Assembly (NCBI GenBank): GCA_023229435.1
Contig: JALNZF010000001.1
Coordinates: 248,001-312,000, forward strand
Direction: 5' to 3'
Source: Nitrospirota bacterium
Lineage (GTDB): Bacteria; Nitrospirota; UBA9217
DNA: 64,000 bases
Shown: one piece after another, positions 1-8,945 of the stretch
Numbering within the stretch: position 1 is the stretch's first letter
Layout of the letters: the number at the start of each line of letters is the position of its first letter
The notes under the pieces: model-generated
The model's database searches: none
The model's input: only the letters and a program-made list of their open reading frames with translations
Told to the model about the DNA's origin: nothing
Position numbers and translations under genes: made by a program

Positions 1-39
1 GCCTGGCATCTAGGAAGAAAAAAACAGGAACGCACCTGT

Positions 40-104
40 CACTTTAGCCACTTTAGGCATTTTAGTCACTTTAGCGCACTTTACTCACTTTTCTCACTAA
101 AGGA
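40..104. repeat. CACTTTAG-type short-period repeat, copy A
   Basis: The leader of the first gene is built from degenerate 9-10 nt units such as CACTTTAGC, CACTTTAGG and CATTTTAGT. The same family recurs at 19733-19810, 38875-39000 and 62586-62668. The array runs up to the ribosome binding site AAAGGA of the following gene. Nothing else is recognisable in bases 1-109. Confidence 0.7.
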
Positions 105-109
105 ACTCT

Positions 110-1255
110 ATGGACTTTTCACTCACCGAAGAACAACTGGATTTCAAAAAGTCCGCGATAGAATTCGCCAAACGCGCGCTCAATGAAGGCGCGAGAGAGC
201 GCGAAAAGAAGAGTGAATTTAACCAGGCCGGCTGGGAAAAGTGCGCGCAGTTCGGCATCCAGGGCCTGCCCCTTCCGAAGCGCTATGGAGGGCTGGAGTT
301 GGACATTCTAACCTGCATCGCGGCGATGGAGGGGCTGGGATACGCGTGCAGTGACGGCGGCCTGCTCTTTTCGCTGAATTCCACGATCTGGACCTGCGAA
401 ATGCCCATTCTGAAATTCGGGACCGAGGAACAAAAGGATAAATATCTCCCCGGTCTTATTCAGGGAACACTAAAAGGCGGGCATGCCATGACGGAACCAA
501 ATTCAGGTTCCGACGCGTTCAGCTTGAAGTGCAAGGCTGAAAAACGCGGAGACAAATATATCCTGAACGGCGCCAAGGCATTCATAACGAACGCCCCCAT
601 AGCGGACGTTCTGCTTGTTTTCGCGGTAACGGACGCGAGCAAAAAATTCGCCGGAATGTCCGTATTCCTGGTGGAAAAGGACTTCCCGGGATATTCTCTG
701 GGTAGACGGGAAGAATTGATGGGGCTCAAGACATGCCCGCTCGGAGAGGTGATCCTCAGGGACTGTGAAGTGCCCGCGAAGAACCTGTTAGGGAAGGAAG
801 GGGCGGGCGCGGCAATATTCAATTCGGAAATGGATTGGGAGCGAAGCTGTCTGTTTGCCACCCACGTCGGCGCGATGGAACGCATGCTGGACGAATGTGT
901 CGAATATGCCAAAGTGCGGCAGCAATTCGGGAAGCCGATCGGAAACTATCAGTCGATATCGCACAAGATCGCGGACATGAAGGTCCGTCTTGAGCTGTCA
1001 CGGCTCGTCCTCTATCAGGCCGCCTGGATGAAGGCCCAGGGCAAGCGGGCACAGATGGAGTCCGCCATGGCAAAACTGTTCATCAGTGAAAGCTATGTGC
1101 AGAGCAGTCTGGACGCAATACAGATCCACGGCGCGTATGGCTATTCAACGGAATTCGATTTTGAAAGGAACCTTCGCGACGCCATCGGCGGAAAGATCTA
1201 TTCGGGGACCTCAGAGGTCCAGAGGAATGTCATCGCTTCCTTCCTCGGGCTGTGA
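110..1255 (+). CDS. acyl-CoA dehydrogenase-like flavoenzyme of the EPS cluster
   Basis: This is a full-length (381 aa) FAD-dependent acyl-CoA dehydrogenase family protein, which would introduce an alpha,beta double bond into a thioester substrate. Family landmarks are the MTEPNSGSD substrate/FAD loop near residues 127-135, the C-terminal flavin-binding helices, and the GTSEVQR motif near residue 366. The usual catalytic Glu of the YEGT motif is Ser365 here. A Glu at 244 (DWERS) lies where isovaleryl-CoA and long-chain acyl-CoA dehydrogenases carry their base. The start is supported by AAAGGA. Sitting beside an amino-acid-type adenylating enzyme, it may oxidise a carrier-protein-bound aminoacyl or acyl group rather than feed beta-oxidation; that is inference. 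Confidence 0.88.
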   Translation: MDFSLTEEQLDFKKSAIEFAKRALNEGAREREKKSEFNQAGWEKCAQFGIQGLPLPKRYGGLELDILTCIAAMEGLGYACSDGGLLFSLNSTIWTCEMPILKFGTEEQKDKYLPGLIQGTLKGGHAMTEPNSGSDAFSLKCKAEKRGDKYILNGAKAFITNAPIADVLLVFAVTDASKKFAGMSVFLVEKDFPGYSLGRREELMGLKTCPLGEVILRDCEVPAKNLLGKEGAGAAIFNSEMDWERSCLFATHVGAMERMLDECVEYAKVRQQFGKPIGNYQSISHKIADMKVRLELSRLVLYQAAWMKAQGKRAQMESAMAKLFISESYVQSSLDAIQIHGAYGYSTEFDFERNLRDAIGGKIYSGTSEVQRNVIASFLGL

Positions 1256-1305
1256 CATTCAGGCGGAGTTCCAGTCAATGCAGAGAGATGGAGGTTCAAG
1301 TAGAC

Positions 1306-2223
1306 ATGAAAAGACGGTTCACGGTAATTATTGCAACGTACAACCGGGAAGACTACCTTCGGCAGGCCATAGAGTCGGTGTTAGCACAAAAGTTCACTGA
1401 TTATGAATTTATTGTTGTGGATGATGGTTCCACGGACAGAACACAGGAAATAATTCGATCCTATGCAACAAAGATCAAAAACATACGGCAGGAGAACCAG
1501 GGATCGGAAATGGCCTACAAAACCGGGGTCTCTCATGCGGATGGCGAGTATATGGCATTCTTAGACAGTGATGACTACTTTTTCCCAAATGCACTTGCTA
1601 TATATGATAGGATAATCCGGAAACTGGACTCGCCCCCGTTAATTATTGGGGCAATGATACGTTTTTGGGAGGGTCAGAATGCACCAACTGAGATCGGAGA
1701 ATCATCGGTAATAGAGGTGCAGAAATACCGCGACTATTTATCAAAGGATGTGTTAATAGGACTCGCGCAAAGCAGAATCGTCATGCAGAAATCTCTCTTT
1801 GAAAAAGCCTATGGTCCTCAAGGCAACACGACTCCTTGCTTGCTGAACGATTATAATCTCATGCTTCAGGCCGGGATATATGGGCCATGCGTGATAGCAA
1901 AGCAACCGGTTACCATAGCTTACCGGCAGCATACGAGCCAAGGTTCAAGGAATATTGAAAAGATGGCCGAAGGTGTTTTGTCTTTGGTTAACATGGTTCG
2001 ACGGGGGCACTGTTCAGGTGGACGGTCTCGCTTGTTGGAAAAGTATGCGTTCTTAGGTGGTCCGGTGTATGAATGGGGCAGTAAAGCTCTAAAAACTCAT
2101 CGTCCGATGTTAGCATTCAGAGTCCTAATCAAGGGCGGGCCAATGGTGATGGTTGCAATGTTGAGAAAGTTGTCTTTTCTCTTTCGCCGTTATGCTGCTT
2201 CTATAAGCATAGCAAACGATTAG
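1306..2223 (+). CDS. family 2 glycosyltransferase
   Basis: A GT-A fold glycosyltransferase of 305 aa, expected to transfer a sugar from a nucleotide donor during EPS repeat-unit assembly on the cytoplasmic face. The N-terminus has VIIATYNRED, then VVDDGSTDRT and the metal-binding LDSDD. An upstream in-frame ATG at 1252 overlaps the previous gene. ATG 1306 is preferred because the family's first beta strand starts there and GGAGG lies 13 nt upstream. The acceptor and donor cannot be read from sequence. The C-terminus is hydrophobic and basic, consistent with peripheral membrane association. Confidence 0.85.
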   Translation: MKRRFTVIIATYNREDYLRQAIESVLAQKFTDYEFIVVDDGSTDRTQEIIRSYATKIKNIRQENQGSEMAYKTGVSHADGEYMAFLDSDDYFFPNALAIYDRIIRKLDSPPLIIGAMIRFWEGQNAPTEIGESSVIEVQKYRDYLSKDVLIGLAQSRIVMQKSLFEKAYGPQGNTTPCLLNDYNLMLQAGIYGPCVIAKQPVTIAYRQHTSQGSRNIEKMAEGVLSLVNMVRRGHCSGGRSRLLEKYAFLGGPVYEWGSKALKTHRPMLAFRVLIKGGPMVMVAMLRKLSFLFRRYAASISIAND

Positions 2224-2275
2224 AAAGCCGACTTCTTTGCAAAAATCATTCTATTAGACGTAAACGATAAATTGT

Positions 2276-3898
2276 TTGAGTAGAATAAAAATGCCATTAT
2301 TACATCATCTTCTCACGGAAGGCTCGCGGAAACATCCTGACAGGATTGCGTTGATCTTCAAGGATGCCTCCATGACCTATGCGCAGGTTGAAGCGACCAG
2401 CAATCAACTCGCCGCCGTGTTGTTGCGTCAAGGCGTCAATAAGGGCGATCGCGTCGGGATCATGCTTGGCAAGTCGATCGAGTCGGTCATCACTCTTTTT
2501 GGCATACTGAAGACGGGAGCTGTTTATGTGCCGCTTGATCCGCTCGCGCCGGTCAGCAGAATAGGAGCGATCATTCAGAACTGCGGGATAACCTGCCTTG
2601 TCACATCAAATATCCATGCAGCAAACATGCTTGCGGAACATGGGCCGGACCAGCCTTTAAAAAAGGTTATTATTACCGATACTGCTATCACTCCGGGAAT
2701 GTTGAAGAACAATGATGTGGAGATCACGGCATGGGTGGAGGTCTTGAATGAAAAGGCCGCTCAGTTCGAGGGCGTCGAATGCTCGGAGAATGATCCGGCA
2801 TATATTCTCTATACGTCCGGCTCAACGGGCACGCCCAAGGGGGTGGTGATTTCACACCGGAATGCCCTTGCGTTCGTGAACATGGCGGCTGATTATTTTA
2901 CTATCAGCGCGAGCGACAGACTCGCCAACCACGCGCCGCTTCATTTCGATCTCTCGGTCTTTGATGTCTTTGTCGCGATACGGCAGGGGGCCGCGATCGT
3001 CCTGATCCCGGAGTCCTTCGCGGCATTCCCGATGGCATTGGCGGAATACATCGACAAGCAGAAGATCACTGTCTGGAATTCGGTGTCTTCCGTTCTAACG
3101 ATGCTCGTGGACCGGGGAGCGCTGGACAAATATTCCTTCAGCTCGCTCCGCATCGTCCATTTCTCGGGTGACGTTCTTCCCGTGAAATATCTCCGCAAGC
3201 TGACGGATAAGATGAAGAACGCTGTTTTCTATAATATTTACGGCCAGACCGAGGCGAATTCATCATTGTCCTATCGAATAGGCGTTATACCGGAAAATGA
3301 ACTCTGGAAGGTCCCGATCGGACGTCCGTTTCCGGGTTTTGAGGTCTTTGCCTTGAACAGCGGGAATGAAATTGTCCGGAACGCCGGTGAAGAAGGCGAA
3401 CTCTACGTCAAGGGAGCGACCGTTGCCCTCGGGCACTGGAATGACGAGGAGAAAACACGGGAGAAGTTCGTGCAAGACCCGCGATCCGGTACGGATCAGG
3501 CAACGGTCTATAAGACGGGCGATATCGTCCGCAGGGAGCAGGACGGTAACTATTCATTCGTCGGCCGCACGGACCACATGGTAAAGAGCAGAGGGTATCG
3601 CATCGAGTTGACCGAGATCGAGCTGGCGCTCAGGAGCCACCCCGCGGTGAGACAGGCTGCGGCAATCGCGGTCCCGGACGAACTGATCGGAAATAAGATC
3701 ATCGCGTATGTGACGACCGTTGAAAATGAGCGTCCGGCGGTAAGCGAGCTGCTCGATCATTGCGCTGGAATATTGCCGAAATACATGCTGCCGGAGGCGA
3801 TTGAGGTCCGGGAATCGTTTCCCGCAACGTCGACCGGCAAGGTCAACAGAAAAGAACTTGAACGGTTCGCACGGCTGAACTACGGCTCATTGATATGA
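2276..3898 (+). CDS. stand-alone amino-acid-type adenylating enzyme (AMP-forming ligase)
   Basis: An ANL-superfamily enzyme of 540 aa that activates a carboxylate as an acyl-adenylate and loads it on a thiol. Adenylation motifs appear in order: YTSGSTGTPKG (A3), FDLSVFD (A4, with the Asp near residue 225 that binds the alpha-amino group in amino-acid adenylation domains), NIYGQTE (A5), YKTGD (A7), GRTDHMVKSRGYRIE (A8) and STGKVNRK with the catalytic Lys (A10). No carrier or condensation domain is fused, so a separate carrier protein is needed; none is visible in the window. The open frame begins with TTG at 2276, with an alternative ATG at 2291. It is close to the exosortase-associated acyl-CoA ligases and D-alanine ligases; the substrate is unknown. 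Confidence 0.85.
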   Translation: MSRIKMPLLHHLLTEGSRKHPDRIALIFKDASMTYAQVEATSNQLAAVLLRQGVNKGDRVGIMLGKSIESVITLFGILKTGAVYVPLDPLAPVSRIGAIIQNCGITCLVTSNIHAANMLAEHGPDQPLKKVIITDTAITPGMLKNNDVEITAWVEVLNEKAAQFEGVECSENDPAYILYTSGSTGTPKGVVISHRNALAFVNMAADYFTISASDRLANHAPLHFDLSVFDVFVAIRQGAAIVLIPESFAAFPMALAEYIDKQKITVWNSVSSVLTMLVDRGALDKYSFSSLRIVHFSGDVLPVKYLRKLTDKMKNAVFYNIYGQTEANSSLSYRIGVIPENELWKVPIGRPFPGFEVFALNSGNEIVRNAGEEGELYVKGATVALGHWNDEEKTREKFVQDPRSGTDQATVYKTGDIVRREQDGNYSFVGRTDHMVKSRGYRIELTEIELALRSHPAVRQAAAIAVPDELIGNKIIAYVTTVENERPAVSELLDHCAGILPKYMLPEAIEVRESFPATSTGKVNRKELERFARLNYGSLI

Positions 3899-3912
3899 GA
3901 GGTGCCTGATTT

Positions 3913-5082
3913 ATGAGAATATGTATGCTTGCGTATTCATTTTACGAGTCCGACAACCGCATCATGCGTTATGCCGAGGCGCTTGCCGGTCGGGGCGACT
4001 ACGTGGATGTTCTGGCCCTCAGGAATAATAATGCGACATACGAGAACATCAACGGCGTGAACGTGTACCGGATCCAGAGTCGCGAAATTAATGAGCGGAC
4101 AAAACTATCTTATCTGTTCCGAATTATGCGATTTATCGCGCGGTCAGGCTGGCTGCTCACGAGAAAACACCTCAAAGATCCCTACGACCTTATCCATGTG
4201 CATTCCATACCGGACTTCGAGGTCTTTGCCGCTCTTGTCCCAAAGCTTCTCGGCGCTAAAGTGATCCTCGATATTCACGACATCGTTCCTGAGTTCTACG
4301 CAAGCAAGTTCGGCGTCAGCAAAGGGTCCGTTGTTTTCAAGGCACTCAAGCTCATCGAACGGTGGTCCACGAATTTCGCGGACCACGTCATCATTGCCAA
4401 CCATCTTTGGGAAAAGGTGATCACTGCGCGTTCGGTGAAGCAGGAAAAATGCTCCACTTTTTTAAACTATCCCGACAGCAGCATGTTCAATACCGCACTC
4501 CGCACACGGCATGACGATGGACGCTTCATCATGATGTATCCCGGCACGCTTAACTGGCACCAGGGTCTGGATATAGCCATAAAGGCCATGGACCTTATCA
4601 GGGACAAGGCGCCGGAAGCGAAGCTCCATATTTACGGATACGGCAGCGCCAAGGAGGATTTGTCACGACTTATAGAAGAAAGGTCTCTGCAGAAGCAGGT
4701 GCAAGTATTTGACGGCCTACCCATCAAAATGATCGCCGGTATCATGGCGAATGCCGACCTCGGCATAGTTCCAAAGCGGAATGACTCATTCGGCGGCGAT
4801 GCCTTCAGCACGAAGATCTTCGAGTTCATGGCCCTCGGGGTACCTATTATCGCGGCCAACACGCGGATCGATCGATATTATTTTAATGATTCCATTATCA
4901 AGTTCTTCGAGCCGGGTGATGAAGAGAGCCTTGCCGAGGCAATGCTTATCATGATCAAAAACCAGCGCTTGCGGAAGGAACTGGCCGCCAATGCCCTAAC
5001 TTATGTGGCACAACAGAGCTGGGACATTAAGCGCAAGGATTACTACAACCTGGTGGACGGTCTGGTCAAGGGGAAATCCTGA
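3913..5082 (+). CDS. family 4-type glycosyltransferase
   Basis: A GT-B fold glycosyltransferase of 389 aa. The N-terminal domain carries a DLIHVHSIPDFE segment near residue 94 and an ILDIHDIVPEFY segment. The C-terminal Glycos_transf_1 domain starts around residue 196 (MMYPGTLNWHQGLDIAI) and contains FMALGVPIIAAN, the nucleotide-sugar binding region. It probably adds one sugar of the EPS repeat unit. The stop overlaps the start of the deacetylase gene by one base (TGATG), indicating translational coupling. Confidence 0.87.
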   Translation: MRICMLAYSFYESDNRIMRYAEALAGRGDYVDVLALRNNNATYENINGVNVYRIQSREINERTKLSYLFRIMRFIARSGWLLTRKHLKDPYDLIHVHSIPDFEVFAALVPKLLGAKVILDIHDIVPEFYASKFGVSKGSVVFKALKLIERWSTNFADHVIIANHLWEKVITARSVKQEKCSTFLNYPDSSMFNTALRTRHDDGRFIMMYPGTLNWHQGLDIAIKAMDLIRDKAPEAKLHIYGYGSAKEDLSRLIEERSLQKQVQVFDGLPIKMIAGIMANADLGIVPKRNDSFGGDAFSTKIFEFMALGVPIIAANTRIDRYYFNDSIIKFFEPGDEESLAEAMLIMIKNQRLRKELAANALTYVAQQSWDIKRKDYYNLVDGLVKGKS

Positions 5083-5975
5083 TGTTTCGTCTTGATCGGT
5101 TTATAACGCTCAATCTTATTGAGCCATTGGCCAGACTCAAACAGAATACAGGTATTCGCATCCCGATCCTCATGTACCACAGCATATCCTACGATGACGA
5201 GCGGCGAGTTCCGCCGTATTTTCGCGTTGCGACATCACCTGAGGTGTTCGCCCGGCATATGGATTTCCTCGCGAACAACGGATATCGGGTCATCGGGCTT
5301 GAAGCGGCAGTCGAGCGCCTGCGCACGGGCGGCGAAGGGGAGAACAGCAGCGAAGAAAAGGCCGTCGTCATAACTTTTGATGACGGCTTTCTTGATTTTT
5401 ATACCGACGCTTTCCCTATTCTTTCCAGTCATGGATTTACTGCGACGGTATATTTGCCCACATCATTCATAGACGCGGTGAACAATGTCATAATTGGAAA
5501 ACAGTTTCTCTCATGGGATCATGTGAATGAACTTGTCAAAGGGGGAATCACCTTTGGCTCCCACACGGTTTCGCACAAATACCTGGACCTGATACCCCAT
5601 GCGGATGTGGAAAGGGAACTCCGGCAATCCCGGGATATCATCGAGCAGAGGACAGGAAGCCGAGTAAGGACTTTTTCTTTTCCCTATGGCTTCCCCGAAC
5701 ATAACAAGGAGTTCGTAACTTTTCTAGCTGATACCTTACACGCTTGTGGTTATATTGGCGCTGTCACCACAAGCATCGGAACGGCCAGGCACGAGAAGGA
5801 TTCTTATTTTCTCAGACGAATTCCGATCAACACGGATGATGATATCGAGCTGTTCCAGGCTAAACTAAACGGCAGTTACGACTGGCTGCATGCGCCGCAG
5901 TATTTGGTTAAGGCAACAAAGGGCGTACTGGGCATTAGAAAAAGAAGAAAGGTCGTGCAATGGACCGCCCCCTGA
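5082..5975 (+). CDS. polysaccharide deacetylase (NodB/CE4 family)
   Basis: A 297 aa carbohydrate esterase family 4 protein that would remove N- or O-acetyl groups from a polysaccharide or its lipid-linked precursor. Motif 1 is ITFDDGFLDFY with the metal-binding Asp pair, and motif 2 is SHTVSHKYL with the two metal-binding histidines. FSFPYGFPE corresponds to the third motif. No clear signal peptide is visible, so action on the cytoplasmic side or on a membrane-linked intermediate is possible. It is coupled to the glycosyltransferase upstream, which places it in EPS modification. Confidence 0.87.
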   Translation: MFRLDRFITLNLIEPLARLKQNTGIRIPILMYHSISYDDERRVPPYFRVATSPEVFARHMDFLANNGYRVIGLEAAVERLRTGGEGENSSEEKAVVITFDDGFLDFYTDAFPILSSHGFTATVYLPTSFIDAVNNVIIGKQFLSWDHVNELVKGGITFGSHTVSHKYLDLIPHADVERELRQSRDIIEQRTGSRVRTFSFPYGFPEHNKEFVTFLADTLHACGYIGAVTTSIGTARHEKDSYFLRRIPINTDDDIELFQAKLNGSYDWLHAPQYLVKATKGVLGIRKRRKVVQWTAP

Positions 5976-5981
5976 CCCGCT

Positions 5982-5996
5982 GCCGCGCTTCGCGGC
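5982..5996 (+). terminator. small GC hairpin after the deacetylase gene
   Basis: GCCGCG-CTT-CGCGGC forms a 6 bp stem just after the stop codon, but only a short T-run (TTTCTG) follows several bases later. It may be a weak terminator or an mRNA-end hairpin. Confidence 0.3.
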
Positions 5997-6089
5997 TCAG
6001 TTTCTGTAAGTCCCTGTCATCCACCATTGAATTCAGACGATTATGAACAGTCAGCAGATGAATGAAATAAACGAGTCGAGGGCTCAGCA

Positions 6090-6974
6090 TTGAGAGTCGT
6101 TATCGTTACACCGACAAGGAACGAAGAAAAGACCATTCAAACCACGATAGAATGTATGCTCAAACAGACTGTCTTGCCCGTCAAATGGGTGATCGTCAAT
6201 GACGGCAGCACTGACAGAACGGAAAAAATAATCCTGCAATACTGCAATGAAAACAACCCGTTTATCGAATATGTATCAATTCCCGATAGAGGTTATAGAA
6301 ACCCGGGAAAAGGCGTAGTGGAGACATTTTACGAAGGGATGAAAAAGATTGGCAATATCGATTACGATATTGTTGCAAAATTCGATGCGGACCTGGACTT
6401 TCCTCCGGATGCGCTTGAGAAAATATGCCAGGCGTTCAAAGATAATCAGCACCTGGGCATTACCGGTGGTGCTATTTATGAAAGAAAAAATCAGCAGGGG
6501 CCTTATGAAAAGCTCTATTATCCAGAGGGCTATGTTTGCGGACCCAATAAATTTTACAGGAAAAAATGTTTCGCCGATATCGGAGGACTCATTGCGCGTG
6601 CCGGGTGGGATGGGGTAGATATCATTCGGGCCAATATGAAGGAATGGGAAACCGGGACTCTGGAAACACTCACTACACATCATTTAAAAAATACAGGATC
6701 AGCTTTTGGCGAAGGACTGATAAAAGCCTGTGAAAAATACGGTGATGTCAGTTATTACATGGGCGGTTATCTGTGGTATTTTGCCTTAAGGCTTGTGGGG
6801 CGGTCCCTCGAAAGCAGAAATCCGAAGGTGGGTTACTATATGCTCAAGGGCTATGTAAATTCCTACCGGGAGAAAAAGGCAAGAGAACCGGAGGATTTCA
6901 GGGCATTTTTAAAGATAAAACAGAAAGAACATGTGTTTTCCCTGTTGGCAAAAATATCTAAAATACGAAGATAG
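6090..6974 (+). CDS. family 2 glycosyltransferase
   Basis: A GT-A glycosyltransferase of 294 aa. It shows VIVTPTRNEEKTI at the N-terminus, VNDGSTDRT around residue 38, and KFDADLDFP as the DXD metal motif near residue 98. The start is TTG at 6090, supported by GAGGG about seven bases upstream; no ATG precedes the conserved first strand. It lies between the deacetylase and the amidotransferase, so a role in EPS assembly is likely. Codon use is more AT-rich than in the first genes of the locus. Confidence 0.82.
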   Translation: MRVVIVTPTRNEEKTIQTTIECMLKQTVLPVKWVIVNDGSTDRTEKIILQYCNENNPFIEYVSIPDRGYRNPGKGVVETFYEGMKKIGNIDYDIVAKFDADLDFPPDALEKICQAFKDNQHLGITGGAIYERKNQQGPYEKLYYPEGYVCGPNKFYRKKCFADIGGLIARAGWDGVDIIRANMKEWETGTLETLTTHHLKNTGSAFGEGLIKACEKYGDVSYYMGGYLWYFALRLVGRSLESRNPKVGYYMLKGYVNSYREKKAREPEDFRAFLKIKQKEHVFSLLAKISKIRR

Positions 6975-7064
6975 CCTGTCGCTCTGAAGAGGAAAAGGGG
7001 CGACGTGCATTCAATTCGCGATGATGCTTAAGTACCTGGGAAGAAAGGCTGTGTTTTAACATTA

Positions 7065-8939
7065 ATGTGCGGAATTTGCGGCATATATCATCTCAATGAA
7101 AAACCGGTTGATCGTGACCTCCTCACCAGGATGATGAATATCATTCGTCACCGGGGTCCGGATGGGGACGGAAGTTTTGTTGCGCAAGGCATCGGCCTGG
7201 GCCATAGAAGGTTGAGCATCATCGATCTCGCGGGCGGTTCTCAGCCGATATCAAACGAGGATGATAGTCTCCAGGTCATATTTAATGGAGAAATATACAA
7301 CTTCATAGAACTGCGCGAAGAACTTCTTGCTAAAGGCCATACATTTAAAACGCGCACTGATACCGAGGTCATTGTTCACGGATATGAGGAATGGGGACCG
7401 GACTGTGTAAAACGGTTTAACGGAATATTCGCATTCGCCCTCTGGGACGGTAAGCTGAAAAGGCTGTTCATGGCCAGGGATCATCTGGGTGTCAAACCGC
7501 TCTACTATACGGTGATCAACAACACGCTTTTATTTGCTTCCGAGATCAAATCGATATTGCAGGAGAATAAATTCGAGCGAGCAGTTGACATCAAATCACT
7601 GGGGGAGCTTTTTACGTTTCGTTATGTCCCTTCTCCCAACACGCTTTTCAAGGGCATTCAAAAACTTCCTCCCGGACATTTTATGATTGCCGGTCCGAAC
7701 GGTTTGAAAATTGAGCGGTATTGGAACTGGACGCCGCGGATCAGGCAAAGTTACCGGGAAAATGAACTGATAGAGGAATATCAATCACTTCTGGAAGATA
7801 CCGTGAAGATTCAAATGAGGAGCGACGTCCCTGTCGGCCTTTTTCTTAGTTCGGGGCTCGATTCGGGAGTGCTGCTCGCTCTCATGAGCAAGATGGTTTC
7901 ACAGCCCATTCACACGTTTACGATTGGTTTTGAGGACGGGGAAAAAACAAACGAAACCACCGATGCCAGGGACATGGCCGCGCGATTCGGCGCCGATCAT
8001 TCGGAAATGATCGTGACCTCGAAGGATTATGAAAAATATTACGAACGATATCTGTGGGACCTGGAGGAACCGGTCGGAAATGAGTCGGCGGCCGCCTTCT
8101 ATTTTGTAAGCCTGATAGCAGGCAAAAAAGTCAAGGTTGCGTTGACAGGACAGGGCGCAGACGAACCCTGGGCCGGATATCACCGATATATCGGCGTCAA
8201 ACTGTCCGGAGTATACAGCAAGCTGCCCTCATTTCTTACTGACCGGCTGCTGAAAAAAATCGTGCTGAGCCTTCCGAGAAATGAGAGATTAAAGAGAGGC
8301 GTCACCGCGCTTTCTGAAAAGGACATCCTGACGCGGTTTTCGAAGATCTATTCATTTTACAGCGCCGAAATGAAGTCGGAGCTTTTTCAGGATTGGGTAA
8401 AGGAAGAGATCAGGGCCAACGCGTACGAAGCAAAGGATGCGCTGCGCCGCCTGCAGTCAGATGTCGCTTCATTGGATCCCCTGACTCAGATGCTCTACAT
8501 AGACACCCGGGCCAATCTTCCCGATGACCTGCTCATGGTCGGCGACAAGACGTCGATGGCAAACTCGCTTGAGGCAAGAGTGCCGTTTTTGGATTATCGC
8601 ATGGTGGAATTTATTGAAAGCCTGCCGCCGCAGCTTAAGTTGAAAGGGTTTCAAGGAAAGTATTTACACAAAAAAGCCCTCGCGAAATGGCTCCCGCCTT
8701 CGATCGTTCACCGGAAAAAGAAGGGTTTTGCGAACCCGGTGGACAAATGGCTGCGCGGTAAAATGCGCCGCTATATTGATGAGAGTTTATTGAGTAATGA
8801 TTCGGCGGTAAGTAAATATTTCAACAAGGCATACATAGAAAACCTCGTGAGACTTCACGAAAGTAAACAGGAAGATTACATGCGCCAGATTTATCTGCTG
8901 ATATCATTTGAATTGTGGCATAAGAAGTTTATCGGATAA
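7065..8939 (+). CDS. asnB: asparagine synthase-type amidotransferase
   Basis: A glutamine-dependent asparagine synthetase B family enzyme of 624 aa. The N-terminus MCGICG puts the catalytic Cys2 of the class II glutaminase domain right after the initiator Met. The RHRGPDG and FNGEIYN motifs follow. The C-terminal synthase domain has the PP-loop SSGLDSG near residue 264 and LTGQGADEPWAGY. Members of this family are standard in exosortase-associated EPS loci, where they are thought to amidate a sugar acid or other EPS component rather than make free asparagine. That role is inferred from context; the fold and chemistry are clear. Confidence 0.88.
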   Translation: MCGICGIYHLNEKPVDRDLLTRMMNIIRHRGPDGDGSFVAQGIGLGHRRLSIIDLAGGSQPISNEDDSLQVIFNGEIYNFIELREELLAKGHTFKTRTDTEVIVHGYEEWGPDCVKRFNGIFAFALWDGKLKRLFMARDHLGVKPLYYTVINNTLLFASEIKSILQENKFERAVDIKSLGELFTFRYVPSPNTLFKGIQKLPPGHFMIAGPNGLKIERYWNWTPRIRQSYRENELIEEYQSLLEDTVKIQMRSDVPVGLFLSSGLDSGVLLALMSKMVSQPIHTFTIGFEDGEKTNETTDARDMAARFGADHSEMIVTSKDYEKYYERYLWDLEEPVGNESAAAFYFVSLIAGKKVKVALTGQGADEPWAGYHRYIGVKLSGVYSKLPSFLTDRLLKKIVLSLPRNERLKRGVTALSEKDILTRFSKIYSFYSAEMKSELFQDWVKEEIRANAYEAKDALRRLQSDVASLDPLTQMLYIDTRANLPDDLLMVGDKTSMANSLEARVPFLDYRMVEFIESLPPQLKLKGFQGKYLHKKALAKWLPPSIVHRKKKGFANPVDKWLRGKMRRYIDESLLSNDSAVSKYFNKAYIENLVRLHESKQEDYMRQIYLLISFELWHKKFIG

Positions 8940-8945
8940 CTAAAA

